From Flavobacteriales bacterium (GTDB lineage Bacteria > Bacteroidota > Bacteroidia > Flavobacteriales_E > Vicingaceae), in NCBI GenBank assembly GCA_029262915.1, contig JAJCYN010000182.1, forward strand, positions 1-5,229: a stretch of 5,229 bases of DNA. Direction: 5' to 3'. The stretch's first letter is position 1; each line of letters begins with the position of its first letter. A program made the translations under genes and the position numbers. Of the stretch, positions 1 to 5,229 are shown piece after piece. A model generated the notes under the pieces. The model was not told the origin of the DNA. It ran no database searches and saw only the letters and a list, made by a program, of their open reading frames with translations.

Positions 1-94
1 GGAAAGATATACCCTCCCTATATTACCTTTGTTACTAATTGGTTTTACTTATACTGTAAAACAGATTTTTAACAGGTTCAGAATAACTAATTAA
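1..94 (+). CDS. C-terminal end of a multi-pass membrane protein, possibly GT-C glycosyltransferase (5' partial)
   Basis: Reading from base 2, an open frame runs off the left edge and stops at TAA 92-94. It encodes about 30 residues beginning ERYTLPILPLLLIG, followed by a short basic tail (VKQIFNRFRITN). The hydrophobic stretch of about 13 residues followed by a positively charged end looks like a last transmembrane helix with a cytoplasmic tail. The pattern ERYxLPxxPLLL resembles the (P/E)RYxxPxxP segment near the end of the membrane domain in GT-C enzymes such as the ArnT/PMT-like family 39. That resemblance is from memory and rests on very few residues. The stop overlaps the stop of convergent pdxH by 4 bp (91-94), a typical gene-end arrangement that supports the frame being real. 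The start and most of the protein lie outside the window, so the family is a guess. Confidence 0.45.
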   Translation, partial: ERYTLPILPLLLIGFTYTVKQIFNRFRITN

Positions 95-744
95 GGAGAC
101 AATCTTGACCGTTTCCAATCATCATCTGATTTTGTAAAAACAATTCTATCGTGTAACCTGTTAGGGCGTCCTTGCCAAAATTCAATTTTAGTAGGGACTA
201 CAATATATCCTCCCCAATGTTCTGGTCGTGGCACATCAACACCTTTAAATTTTTCAGTGTAATGAGTTACTTTTTCTTCAAGTTGCATCCTATCATTTAA
301 TTCTTCACTTTGGTTAGAAGCCCATGCACCAATTTGGCTTTCTCTTGGTCGTTGAGCAAAATAAGTATCTGAATCTTCATTATTAACTTTTTTTACTTCT
401 CCTTCTATTCTAATTTGTCGTTCCAGTTCTCCCCAAAAAAAATTAAGGGCAACTTGTTTATGCTGCTCTAAGTCTTTCCCTTTAGCACTACTATAATTAG
501 TATAAAAAATAAAACCATTATTCTTAATTCCTCTCATGTAAACTATTCGGATAGAAGGCTGTCCATTACTATTAACAGTAGTGAGAGACATTGCATAAGG
601 ATCAAGCAATTGTGAATTTACAGCTTCTTCAAACCATAGTTCATATTGTTTCATAGGATCGTCATTTACAGAAGCTTCATTTAAGGGTTTTCCTGCAAAA
701 TCTCTCCTAATTGCATTTAGGTAATTTACTATATCTTCATTCAT
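91..744 (-). CDS. pdxH: Pyridoxamine/pyridoxine 5'-phosphate oxidase
   Basis: This FMN-dependent cytosolic enzyme oxidises pyridoxamine or pyridoxine 5'-phosphate to pyridoxal 5'-phosphate (PLP) using O2, for PLP synthesis and salvage. The 217-residue length is normal for PdxH. Visible family landmarks are RIVYMRG (66-72), which binds FMN; FYTNYSSAKGKDL (80-92) with the FMN-phosphate contacts; ERQIRIEG (108-115); YFAQRPRESQIGAWAS (128-143), corresponding to the E. coli Tyr129/Arg133/Ser137 substrate region; FWQGRPNRLHDR (189-200), where Arg196 and His198 match E. coli Arg197 and His199; and the RLSP C-terminus. The ATG at 744-742 fits the family N-terminus. There is no Shine-Dalgarno sequence, but a TAGATTTG element lies 22 nt upstream. 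The gene is probably monocistronic: it diverges from yqgE and converges on the left-edge membrane gene. It is intact, with all key residues seen. Confidence 0.97.
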   Translation of the reverse strand: MNEDIVNYLNAIRRDFAGKPLNEASVNDDPMKQYELWFEEAVNSQLLDPYAMSLTTVNSNGQPSIRIVYMRGIKNNGFIFYTNYSSAKGKDLEQHKQVALNFFWGELERQIRIEGEVKKVNNEDSDTYFAQRPRESQIGAWASNQSEELNDRMQLEEKVTHYTEKFKGVDVPRPEHWGGYIVVPTKIEFWQGRPNRLHDRIVFTKSDDDWKRSRLSP

Positions 745-766
745 TCTAAAACAACTTAATCTATGA

Positions 767-774
767 CAAATCTA
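767..774 (-). promoter_or_regulatory. Candidate -7 promoter element for pdxH (TAGATTTG)
   Basis: On the minus strand TAGATTTG is a full match to the Bacteroidota -7 consensus TAnnTTTG. It ends 22 nt before the pdxH ATG, which would give a 5' leader of only about 10-18 nt. At the expected distance upstream (about 20 nt) there is only GTTA, not a clear TTTG -33 element, so the promoter is half-supported. The 111-bp divergent region holding it (745-855) has no gene. It also contains three scattered copies of TTAATC (756-761, 800-805, 818-823), which in DNA this AT-rich may be chance. Confidence 0.45.
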
Positions 775-837
775 ATGATTTAACCTATTTTTATTAACAT
801 TAATCGAATTTATCAATTTAATCCGTAAAATTATTGG

Positions 838-845
838 TAGATTTA
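838..845 (+). promoter_or_regulatory. Weak candidate -7 element for yqgE (TAGATTTA)
   Basis: TAGATTTA matches the Bacteroidota TAnnTTTG pattern except for the last base and lies 10 nt before the yqgE ATG, so the transcript would be almost leaderless. No convincing TTTG sits at the right spacing upstream. The yqgE unit must have a promoter in 745-855 because the gene on its left is divergent, and this is the best match I find. Confidence 0.25.
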
Positions 846-855
846 TTGTTACATT

Positions 856-1446
856 ATGAATAATCCATTAGATTATACCATTACACAGCTTAATAAGCTA
901 AAGCCAAAAAAAGGAAGACTGTTGATTGCTGAACCTTTTATGGATGATCCTTATTTTAAGCGATCGGTTGTTTTGTTAACGGAACACTGTGAAGAGGGTT
1001 CTTTTGGTTTTATGCTAAATAAACCCTTAGAATTAAAAATAAATGACACAATGGAAGACTTCCCTCCATTTGATGCTCCTATTTTTATGGGTGGTCCAGT
1101 TCAGTCTGATAGTTTATTTTACATTCATACACAAGGAAAATTTATTGAAGGAAGTATGAAGATTTGTGATAATATATACTGGTCTGGCAATTTTGAGCAG
1201 TTAAAGCAATTAATCAAAGATCAACAAATATTTCCGCACGAAATAAAGTTCTTTATTGGTTATTCTGGTTGGGATTACCAACAATTAATGAATGAGATTG
1301 AAGAAGAATCTTGGATTATTTCTGACATAAATTCAAATAATATTAGTAAATTAAACGATGTTGATTTATGGAAAAATACACTTCAAAAAATGGGGTCAAA
1401 ATTTTCACTACTATCTAATTTCCCTGAAGACCCGAGTTTAAATTAA
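856..1446 (+). CDS. YqgE/AlgH family protein (DUF179)
   Basis: This is a cytosolic protein of a widespread family (PF02622) with known folds but no agreed biochemical role. The name AlgH comes from an alginate-regulation study in Pseudomonas. The 196 residues match the family length. Conserved blocks are GRLLIAEPFMDDPYF (20-34), SVVLLTEHCEEGSFGFMLNKP (37-57), IFMGGPVQ (76-83), FYIHT (88-92), IGYSGWDYQQL (134-144), ESWII (151-155) and the LWKNTLQKMG…NFPEDPSLN ending (171-196), which I associate with Bacteroidota members. No signal peptide or membrane segment is visible. The ATG at 856 leaves 19 residues before the first conserved Gly, as expected. The next gene starts only 4 bp after the stop, so the two are surely co-transcribed. 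The family assignment is firm; the function is unknown. Confidence 0.95.
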   Translation: MNNPLDYTITQLNKLKPKKGRLLIAEPFMDDPYFKRSVVLLTEHCEEGSFGFMLNKPLELKINDTMEDFPPFDAPIFMGGPVQSDSLFYIHTQGKFIEGSMKICDNIYWSGNFEQLKQLIKDQQIFPHEIKFFIGYSGWDYQQLMNEIEEESWIISDINSNNISKLNDVDLWKNTLQKMGSKFSLLSNFPEDPSLN

Positions 1447-1450
1447 CACT

Positions 1451-2209
1451 ATGCATAAGGGAATTATCTTTTTCCTGCTTTTTTACTTTATTATTTTTTT
1501 TACTAATGCTCAAGATGATTACGTAATTGTTGAACCAACTAAGCCAAAAAACACTGTTTTTAGTTCAATCCCTAATCCAGATTTCACCAACTATCTACTC
1601 ACATCTTCAGCATATACATTAAAAAGTAGAGACATTAGAATTTCGGGAACTGACATCATTTTTGCTAAAGGAAGTTATGGGTTAACGAATAATACTATGG
1701 CTTCCATAAGTATTTCGTTAGTTGGAACATTGATAGGTTCTATTAAACAGCAAATTCATATAAATGATGATTTAAAAATGGCAGGATCTGCTTCTATTGG
1801 ACAACTATTATCTATTCCTGGAGATTCTATGATTTTTTTTAGTGGTGCTCAGGCAATGATCACATTGGGTGACATTCAAAATAACATTACTTTAGGCTCA
1901 GGTATTTATTATGCTAAAAGCACTTTTGATTTAATAAATGAAGAAAGGGAGTTATTTTTAAATAATGTATATATATCAACCCAAAAACAAATTAGTCAAA
2001 GAGTTTACCTTATTGCAGAAGGAATTTATTTTTGGGATTATAATGTTTTTTCTGGTGCAGGTGGTATTAAGATTATCATAAAACAACACATGTCTTTGGG
2101 ATTTGGGATAATGCCATTAGCTTGGAGAGATCCTAGTATTAATAAATCAAATATCGAAGCCAGTGCAATTCCTATTATATCTTTTAGAATGCTCTTAGAT
2201 AGGCACTAA
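1451..2209 (+). CDS. Secreted protein, probable outer-membrane beta-barrel, function unknown
   Basis: I do not recognise a named family. The 252-residue product starts with a clear signal peptide: His-Lys, then a hydrophobic core IIFFLLFYFIIFF (5-17) and a likely cleavage after TNA (20), leaving QDD as the mature N-terminus. It is not a lipoprotein because no Cys follows. The mature part has no second long hydrophobic helix. Instead it has repeated short alternating, Gly/aromatic-rich strands, for example GSYGLTNNTMASISISLVG (74-92), AGSASIGQLL (111-120) and VYLIAEGIYFW (185-195). These suggest an 8-12-strand outer-membrane barrel. The opening NYLLTSSAYTLKSRDIRISG (47-66) resembles uncharacterised Bacteroidota proteins that begin with a 'ssAf.Lk.g…' segment. 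It follows yqgE by 4 bp and its last 15 bp overlap the convergent aminotransferase gene. Barrel topology is inferred by eye. Confidence 0.8.
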   Translation: MHKGIIFFLLFYFIIFFTNAQDDYVIVEPTKPKNTVFSSIPNPDFTNYLLTSSAYTLKSRDIRISGTDIIFAKGSYGLTNNTMASISISLVGTLIGSIKQQIHINDDLKMAGSASIGQLLSIPGDSMIFFSGAQAMITLGDIQNNITLGSGIYYAKSTFDLINEERELFLNNVYISTQKQISQRVYLIAEGIYFWDYNVFSGAGGIKIIIKQHMSLGFGIMPLAWRDPSINKSNIEASAIPIISFRMLLDRH

Positions 2210-3043
2210 TTGATTTAAATGTGCTAATATTTCTTTAATAGCCTTATTAAAATACCTCTTTTGACGGTAAGAAACTACCCATTGTATTCCTCTTATTGTA
2301 TTAGTCAAAAACATTTCATCTGCCTGAAGTAACATGCTCCCATTTAGCATTCCTTCAAAAACATTAATATTCATTTCTTTGGCTATTCTCAATACTTGTT
2401 TTCTCATAATTCCATCCATACAACCTTCATCTAAGGACGGTGTATAAAGGTTGTTATTTTTATAAAGAAATATATTTGAGCTGATAGCTTCTACTATTCT
2501 GCCTTGATCATTTAATATAATACAATCGTCTAAATCGTTTTCTTTCTTATAAATACCCGCTAAAACATTAGGAATATTATTAGTGGTTTTAATTTGAGAT
2601 AATATATTTCTATGTCTTCTTAAATCATTATAGACATCTATACTTAATCCATTCTCATTTAATACATAATTATTATCTTTAAAAGGAATAGCTTCTATTA
2701 CATACGATTTCCCTTCACTTTCTGGAGTATATAATCCTTCGCCCGAACGAAAAACTGTTAATCTAACTCTACCACCTTTTCTCAAATGGTTTTTCTCTAT
2801 TAATTTAATTATCTGACTTTTTAAATTATTAAAAGAAATATTTGCTGAATGCATTTTCAATATTTGCATTCCTTTCTTTAGCCTTATAAAATGATCTTCT
2901 AAACAACAAGGTTGACCATCTATTACACGAATAGTCTCAAATAGTGCATCACCATATCTAAACCCTCTATTTTTTACGGTAAAGACCTCCTCATCTTCCT
3001 TATAAAGAAAACCATTATAGTTTATATGAAGTGAGTTGTTCAA
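2195..3043 (-). CDS. Class IV PLP-dependent aminotransferase (aminodeoxychorismate lyase/branched-chain/D-amino-acid aminotransferase family)
   Basis: This is a fold-type IV PLP enzyme of 282 residues, the normal length. Motifs are RGFRYGDALFETIRV (26-40); the catalytic lysine in QIKTTNNIPNVLAG (150-163), Lys152; the cofactor-binding glutamate in VEAISSNIF (184-192), Glu185; TP…DEGCMDGIMR (201-214); and ADEMFLTNTIRGI (241-253), the PLP phosphate region. The family includes PabC (4-amino-4-deoxychorismate to p-aminobenzoate), IlvE and D-alanine transaminase, and motifs alone do not separate them. The DGIMR and TNTIRGIQWV blocks look closest to PabC-like Bacteroidota proteins, but this is a lean only. 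The start is TTG at 3043-3041: an in-frame stop lies 7 codons upstream, there is no ATG between, and the next Met is residue 59. The TTG overlaps the phosphatase stop as TTGA, so translation is probably coupled. The 3' end overlaps the convergent secreted-protein gene by 15 bp. Confidence 0.9.
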   Translation of the reverse strand: MNNSLHINYNGFLYKEDEEVFTVKNRGFRYGDALFETIRVIDGQPCCLEDHFIRLKKGMQILKMHSANISFNNLKSQIIKLIEKNHLRKGGRVRLTVFRSGEGLYTPESEGKSYVIEAIPFKDNNYVLNENGLSIDVYNDLRRHRNILSQIKTTNNIPNVLAGIYKKENDLDDCIILNDQGRIVEAISSNIFLYKNNNLYTPSLDEGCMDGIMRKQVLRIAKEMNINVFEGMLNGSMLLQADEMFLTNTIRGIQWVVSYRQKRYFNKAIKEILAHLNQLVPI

Positions 3044-3522
3044 TTTATTTGATTTAAATAATTATTTAACGAATCATTCATTACAATCTGAATACCAGTT
3101 ACTCCAGCTTTTTCAGCAGCAAGGACATCTCTTCTACTATCTCCAATAAAATAAGATTTCGTCTTATTTATATTATATCTCGCTATTGCTTTCTCTAGCA
3201 TTAGTGAATCCGGTTTTCTACAAATACATTTTTCATTTACTGCGTGATGTGGACAATAATAAATGTCCAACAATTCAATTCCTGCTTGTTCAAAACACTC
3301 CTGCATATATAAATGTACGGATTTTACATCATTATGGTTATAAATCTGTTTCGATATGCCTCCTTGGTTAGTAATTACAATAAATTGATAACCTCGTTCT
3401 TTAAGCGTTTTTAACGATTCAAAAAGGCCATTAATAATGTTGAATTTATCAACCTCAAAAGTATAATCTCCTGGTTCATAATTAATTACACCATCTCTAT
3501 CTAAAAAAACAACCTTATTCAC
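3040..3522 (-). CDS. HAD-IIIA phosphatase, GmhB-like (heptose-bisphosphate / histidinol-phosphate type)
   Basis: This is a cytosolic Mg-dependent phosphatase of 160 residues, a little shorter than E. coli GmhB. HAD motifs are all present: DRDG with nucleophile Asp8 and acid/base Asp10; TNQGGI with Thr51; RKP with Lys103; and GDSRRD with Asp128 and Asp132. A zinc-binding loop CPHH…CIC uses Cys90, His92, Cys99 and Cys101, matching the GmhB Cys-His-Cys-Cys set. GmhB removes the 7-phosphate of heptose 1,7-bisphosphate for LPS heptose synthesis; close relatives are histidinol-phosphate phosphatases, so the substrate is open. The start is GTG at 3522-3520: an in-frame TAA lies 14 codons upstream with no ATG between, and the product starts as the family expects (MNKVVFLDRDG). 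The stop TGA overlaps the start of the aminotransferase gene. A promoter candidate precedes it at 3538-3568. Confidence 0.92.
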   Translation of the reverse strand: MNKVVFLDRDGVINYEPGDYTFEVDKFNIINGLFESLKTLKERGYQFIVITNQGGISKQIYNHNDVKSVHLYMQECFEQAGIELLDIYYCPHHAVNEKCICRKPDSLMLEKAIARYNINKTKSYFIGDSRRDVLAAEKAGVTGIQIVMNDSLNNYLNQIN

Positions 3523-3537
3523 AGCTTTAAATTTGGT

Positions 3538-3568
3538 TAAAGATATAAAAACAGTAGGTTATGCCAAA
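3538..3568 (-). promoter_or_regulatory. Candidate Bacteroidota promoter for the phosphatase-aminotransferase pair
   Basis: On the minus strand TTTG (3568-3565) is followed by a 19-nt spacer and TATCTTTA (3545-3538). This fits the Bacteroidota layout TTTG-N19-21-TAnnTTTG with one mismatch at the last base. The GTG start of the phosphatase lies 15 nt beyond, so the leader would be short and no Shine-Dalgarno is seen. It sits in the 57-bp gap after the rhomboid stop, the only real gap in the minus-strand block, so the block may be two transcription units or one with an internal promoter. Confidence 0.4.
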
Positions 3569-3579
3569 AAAGTTAACTT

Positions 3580-4215
3580 TTAGTTAAAAACAGAAAGAAG
3601 TTGTGATAAAAAGTTCATAAAAGCATCAGGCACAAAAATTAAGGTAAAAAGAAAACCAAAAATAGCTCCCCATATATGAGCATCGTGCGCAATATTGGTT
3701 CCTCCTCTTTTTTGCATATACATTTCATAAATAATATAAAGCACTCCAAAAACTAATGGAGGTATGCTGATTGGAATAAACATTATACCTATCCCTCCAC
3801 TAAAAGGAACAAAAGCAATGGTTGAAAAAAGTACTGCCGAAACAGCTCCAGAAGCACCCACTGAATTGTAATTATAATTGTCTTGATGTTTGATTAATGC
3901 CGGAATTGTTGCCACTGCCATTCCGCCTATATAAATTAGGAGATAATATAAAAGTCCGACACCAGCCATATGGTTAATCAATATGTTTTCAACAGCATTC
4001 CCAAACGAATAAAGGACATACATATTAAAACCTAAATGAAAAATATTATTGTTATCATGTATTAATCCATGAGTAAATATTCGATACCATTCTTTTTTAT
4101 GAAAGACCTGATAAGGATTAAACAATAGTTTACTGTATAGTTCTGGTTTACTGTTAGCGGACAAAGAAACAATTACTGTAACAATAACGATGATTAATGT
4201 GATTGATATATTCAT
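3580..4215 (-). CDS. Rhomboid-family intramembrane serine protease
   Basis: This is a polytopic inner-membrane protease that cuts transmembrane helices of substrate proteins within the bilayer. The 211-residue size fits the minimal six-helix rhomboid core. Hydrophobic segments are seen at about 3-20, 58-74, 84-105, 118-136, 145-164 and 179-195. Active-site features are the WYRIFTHGLIH loop entry (43-53); HLGFN (His60, Asn64), matching the E. coli GlpG oxyanion pair HxxxN; GASG with nucleophile Ser122 in the fourth helix; and AHIWGAIFG (179-187) with the catalytic His180 in the sixth helix, preceded by a second His177. All catalytic residues are present, so it should be active. No extra soluble domain is seen. 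The ATG at 4215-4213 shares one base with the stop of the upstream topoisomerase gene (TAATG), so the genes are co-transcribed and probably translationally coupled. The substrate is unknown. Confidence 0.94.
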   Translation of the reverse strand: MNISITLIIVIVTVIVSLSANSKPELYSKLLFNPYQVFHKKEWYRIFTHGLIHDNNNIFHLGFNMYVLYSFGNAVENILINHMAGVGLLYYLLIYIGGMAVATIPALIKHQDNYNYNSVGASGAVSAVLFSTIAFVPFSGGIGIMFIPISIPPLVFGVLYIIYEMYMQKRGGTNIAHDAHIWGAIFGFLFTLIFVPDAFMNFLSQLLSVFN

Positions 4216-5229
4216 TAGAACAAGGTCATTTGTTCTTCAGGATCATCTTCCTCAACATCTTTTAAAGGACTTTTTTTGTTCTTTGAAATTGGTTTCTCTT
4301 CAATTTTGGGTTGTTCTTTTTTTTCCTTTTTTACTACATCAGCTGCCGCTTCAAGAACTAGTTCTTCCGTAGCTTCTTCTGATGTGGGTACAGTTACCGC
4401 TTTCGTTTCTTTTTTTATTTCTTCTACTTCTTCCTTTGTTTCTTCATCATCGAGAATGCCTTCCTCAATTACTTCTTCTTCAATCTCTAGTTCTTCGTAA
4501 GGCAAAGGTTCTAGTAAATCAATATTTTTAACTTTATGTTGAGTTAGTCGATTACCAATAGCTTTCATTCCTTTAATAGTAATAAACTCTTCTAAAGCAA
4601 TCGTTTCTATATCTCGTTGTTTGCCTTTTATTTTAGTAAAAGTAGTCTGAATTTGAGGTAACCAATCTGTTGAAACTACCTCTAGTTGTGAATTTTCGTG
4701 TTCGGTAATGAACAACACTTTTTTATCTGTAGGTTCTGCTAAAAATCGTTTTACAAAATACTCTTCCTTATCTCCATCAAAATATACTACTGAAATCGGT
4801 TTTTTTGGTTTCCATTTTTCAATCACAATCATATCTTCCTCAAACTTGGTAAACAAATCGAAACCTAACAACTGATATTCGCCACTTTGCATTATGGTTA
4901 ATATCTTATCCTGAGCTTTAAAATCTCCCAAAAACTCTCCTCTTCCTTCCGAATTTAAGCGTTGAACACTATCGTCAAACCAAATTTTACGAGCCGCCAA
5001 AGTAGAAACTCCTTTTTCTCGTAATTCTATTTTTGCAATAGGAAATTTAGTTACTCTATTTCCTCCTGCTCCTCTACCTTTTATTGCTAATTCAGAAAAA
5101 TCAAGTTCGAATTTCAACTTTCTAACATTTACCTTAGGCCTTAATTTAATTAAAACCGTTTCGGCTTCTCCATTTGGATTGGCAGTAAACCACAACACTT
5201 TAGAGCCTTCTTTTCCTTTTGTTAAATGA
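4215..5229 (-). CDS. parC: DNA topoisomerase IV subunit A / GyrA-type, C-terminal part (5' partial at right edge)
   Basis: This is the type IIA topoisomerase A subunit, which with its B partner decatenates or relaxes chromosomal DNA. Only the C-terminal 337 residues lie in the window: the frame stays open to base 5229 with no stop (…HLTKGKEGSKV), so the GTG at 5198 is an internal Val codon. The DNA-wrapping beta-pinwheel domain is visible: VLWFTANPNGEAE, FDFSELAIKG-like ELDFSELAIKG, a degenerate GyrA-box-like GRGAGGN, STLAARKIWFDDSVQRLN and EGRGEFLGDFKAQDKIL, as in Bacteroidota ParC-type proteins. The breakage-reunion domain with the catalytic Tyr lies outside. After about residue 245 comes a roughly 93-residue tail rich in Glu and Lys, ending DDPEEQMTLF. 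The stop overlaps the rhomboid start by 1 bp. ParC rather than GyrA is favoured because there is no canonical GyrA box in the visible blades, but blade 1 is not in view. Confidence 0.9.
   Translation of the reverse strand, partial: HLTKGKEGSKVLWFTANPNGEAETVLIKLRPKVNVRKLKFELDFSELAIKGRGAGGNRVTKFPIAKIELREKGVSTLAARKIWFDDSVQRLNSEGRGEFLGDFKAQDKILTIMQSGEYQLLGFDLFTKFEEDMIVIEKWKPKKPISVVYFDGDKEEYFVKRFLAEPTDKKVLFITEHENSQLEVVSTDWLPQIQTTFTKIKGKQRDIETIALEEFITIKGMKAIGNRLTQHKVKNIDLLEPLPYEELEIEEEVIEEGILDDEETKEEVEEIKKETKAVTVPTSEEATEELVLEAAADVVKKEKKEQPKIEEKPISKNKKSPLKDVEEDDPEEQMTLF

Noticed and set aside
70..163. 9-bp inverted repeat TAACAGGTT (70-78) / AACCTGTTA (155-163)
   Set aside because: The 76-nt loop, the lack of flanking structure and its position across two coding ends make a functional hairpin unlikely; such matches arise by chance.
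1494..1840. T8 runs at 1494-1501 and 1833-1840 in the secreted-protein gene as possible phase-variation tracts
   Set aside because: An A8 run of the same length occurs in housekeeping pdxH (435-442), so tracts of this size reflect AT-rich codon use. The frame is intact.
3186..3371. Open frame of 61 codons on the + strand
   Set aside because: It lies wholly inside the phosphatase gene on the opposite strand and has no recognisable domain; the HAD motifs on the minus strand show which frame is real.
3568..3582. Rho-independent terminator after the rhomboid gene
   Set aside because: The palindrome would give only a 5-bp AT-rich stem with a 4-nt loop, too weak to be called a terminator.
4190..4500. 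Two + strand open frames of 60 and 74 codons, the second almost all Ser/Phe/Val
   Set aside because: They are antisense to the topoisomerase tail and the rhomboid start. The Ser-rich composition is simply the complement of the Glu/Lys codons of the acidic tail.
5196..5198. GTG as start of a 327-residue protein
   Set aside because: The frame stays open to the window edge and the upstream residues continue the family sequence, so this is an internal Val codon of a truncated gene.
1..5229. Defence, mobile, CRISPR or other novel multi-gene system
   Set aside because: All recognised genes are chromosomal housekeeping or envelope types with uniform base composition; no transposase, integrase, repeats, tRNA or toxin-antitoxin-like pair is seen.

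Overview
The window looks like ordinary chromosome from a low-GC member of the Bacteroidota, probably a flavobacterium-like organism. The evidence is the AT-rich DNA, the lack of Shine-Dalgarno sequences, promoter-like elements resembling the Bacteroidota TTTG / TAnnTTTG pattern, a Bacteroidota-type topoisomerase IV A subunit, and a YqgE protein with a typical C-terminal ending. There are no RNA genes, mobile elements, CRISPR arrays or phage genes. I see no sign of a new defence or mobile system.

Layout, left to right. Positions 1-94 (+) hold the last ~30 codons of a multi-pass membrane protein, possibly a GT-C glycosyltransferase. It converges on and overlaps pdxH (91-744, -), the pyridoxamine phosphate oxidase that makes PLP. 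A 111-bp divergent intergenic region (745-855) separates pdxH from a two-gene + unit: a YqgE/AlgH-family protein (856-1446), then, 4 bp later, a secreted or outer-membrane protein of unknown function (1451-2209). This unit overlaps tail-to-tail by 15 bp with a minus-strand block that fills the rest of the window. In transcription order the block contains a ParC/GyrA-type topoisomerase subunit (4215-5229, N-terminal part beyond the right edge), a rhomboid intramembrane protease (3580-4215, stop/start overlap TAATG), a 57-bp gap with a plausible promoter, a GmhB-like HAD phosphatase (3040-3522, GTG start), and a class IV PLP aminotransferase (2195-3043, TTG start, TTGA overlap).

How the genes work together. 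The two minus-strand pairs look translationally coupled, and phosphatase plus aminotransferase is the most suggestive functional pair. PdxH makes the cofactor used by the aminotransferase, but this link is generic. YqgE plus the envelope protein form a compact two-gene unit in which both members lack a known biochemical role. The points most worth a second look are the clamp-motif-like C-terminus (QMTLF) of the topoisomerase subunit, the rhomboid coupled to a topoisomerase gene, the consecutive non-ATG starts, and the YqgE/barrel-like pair.
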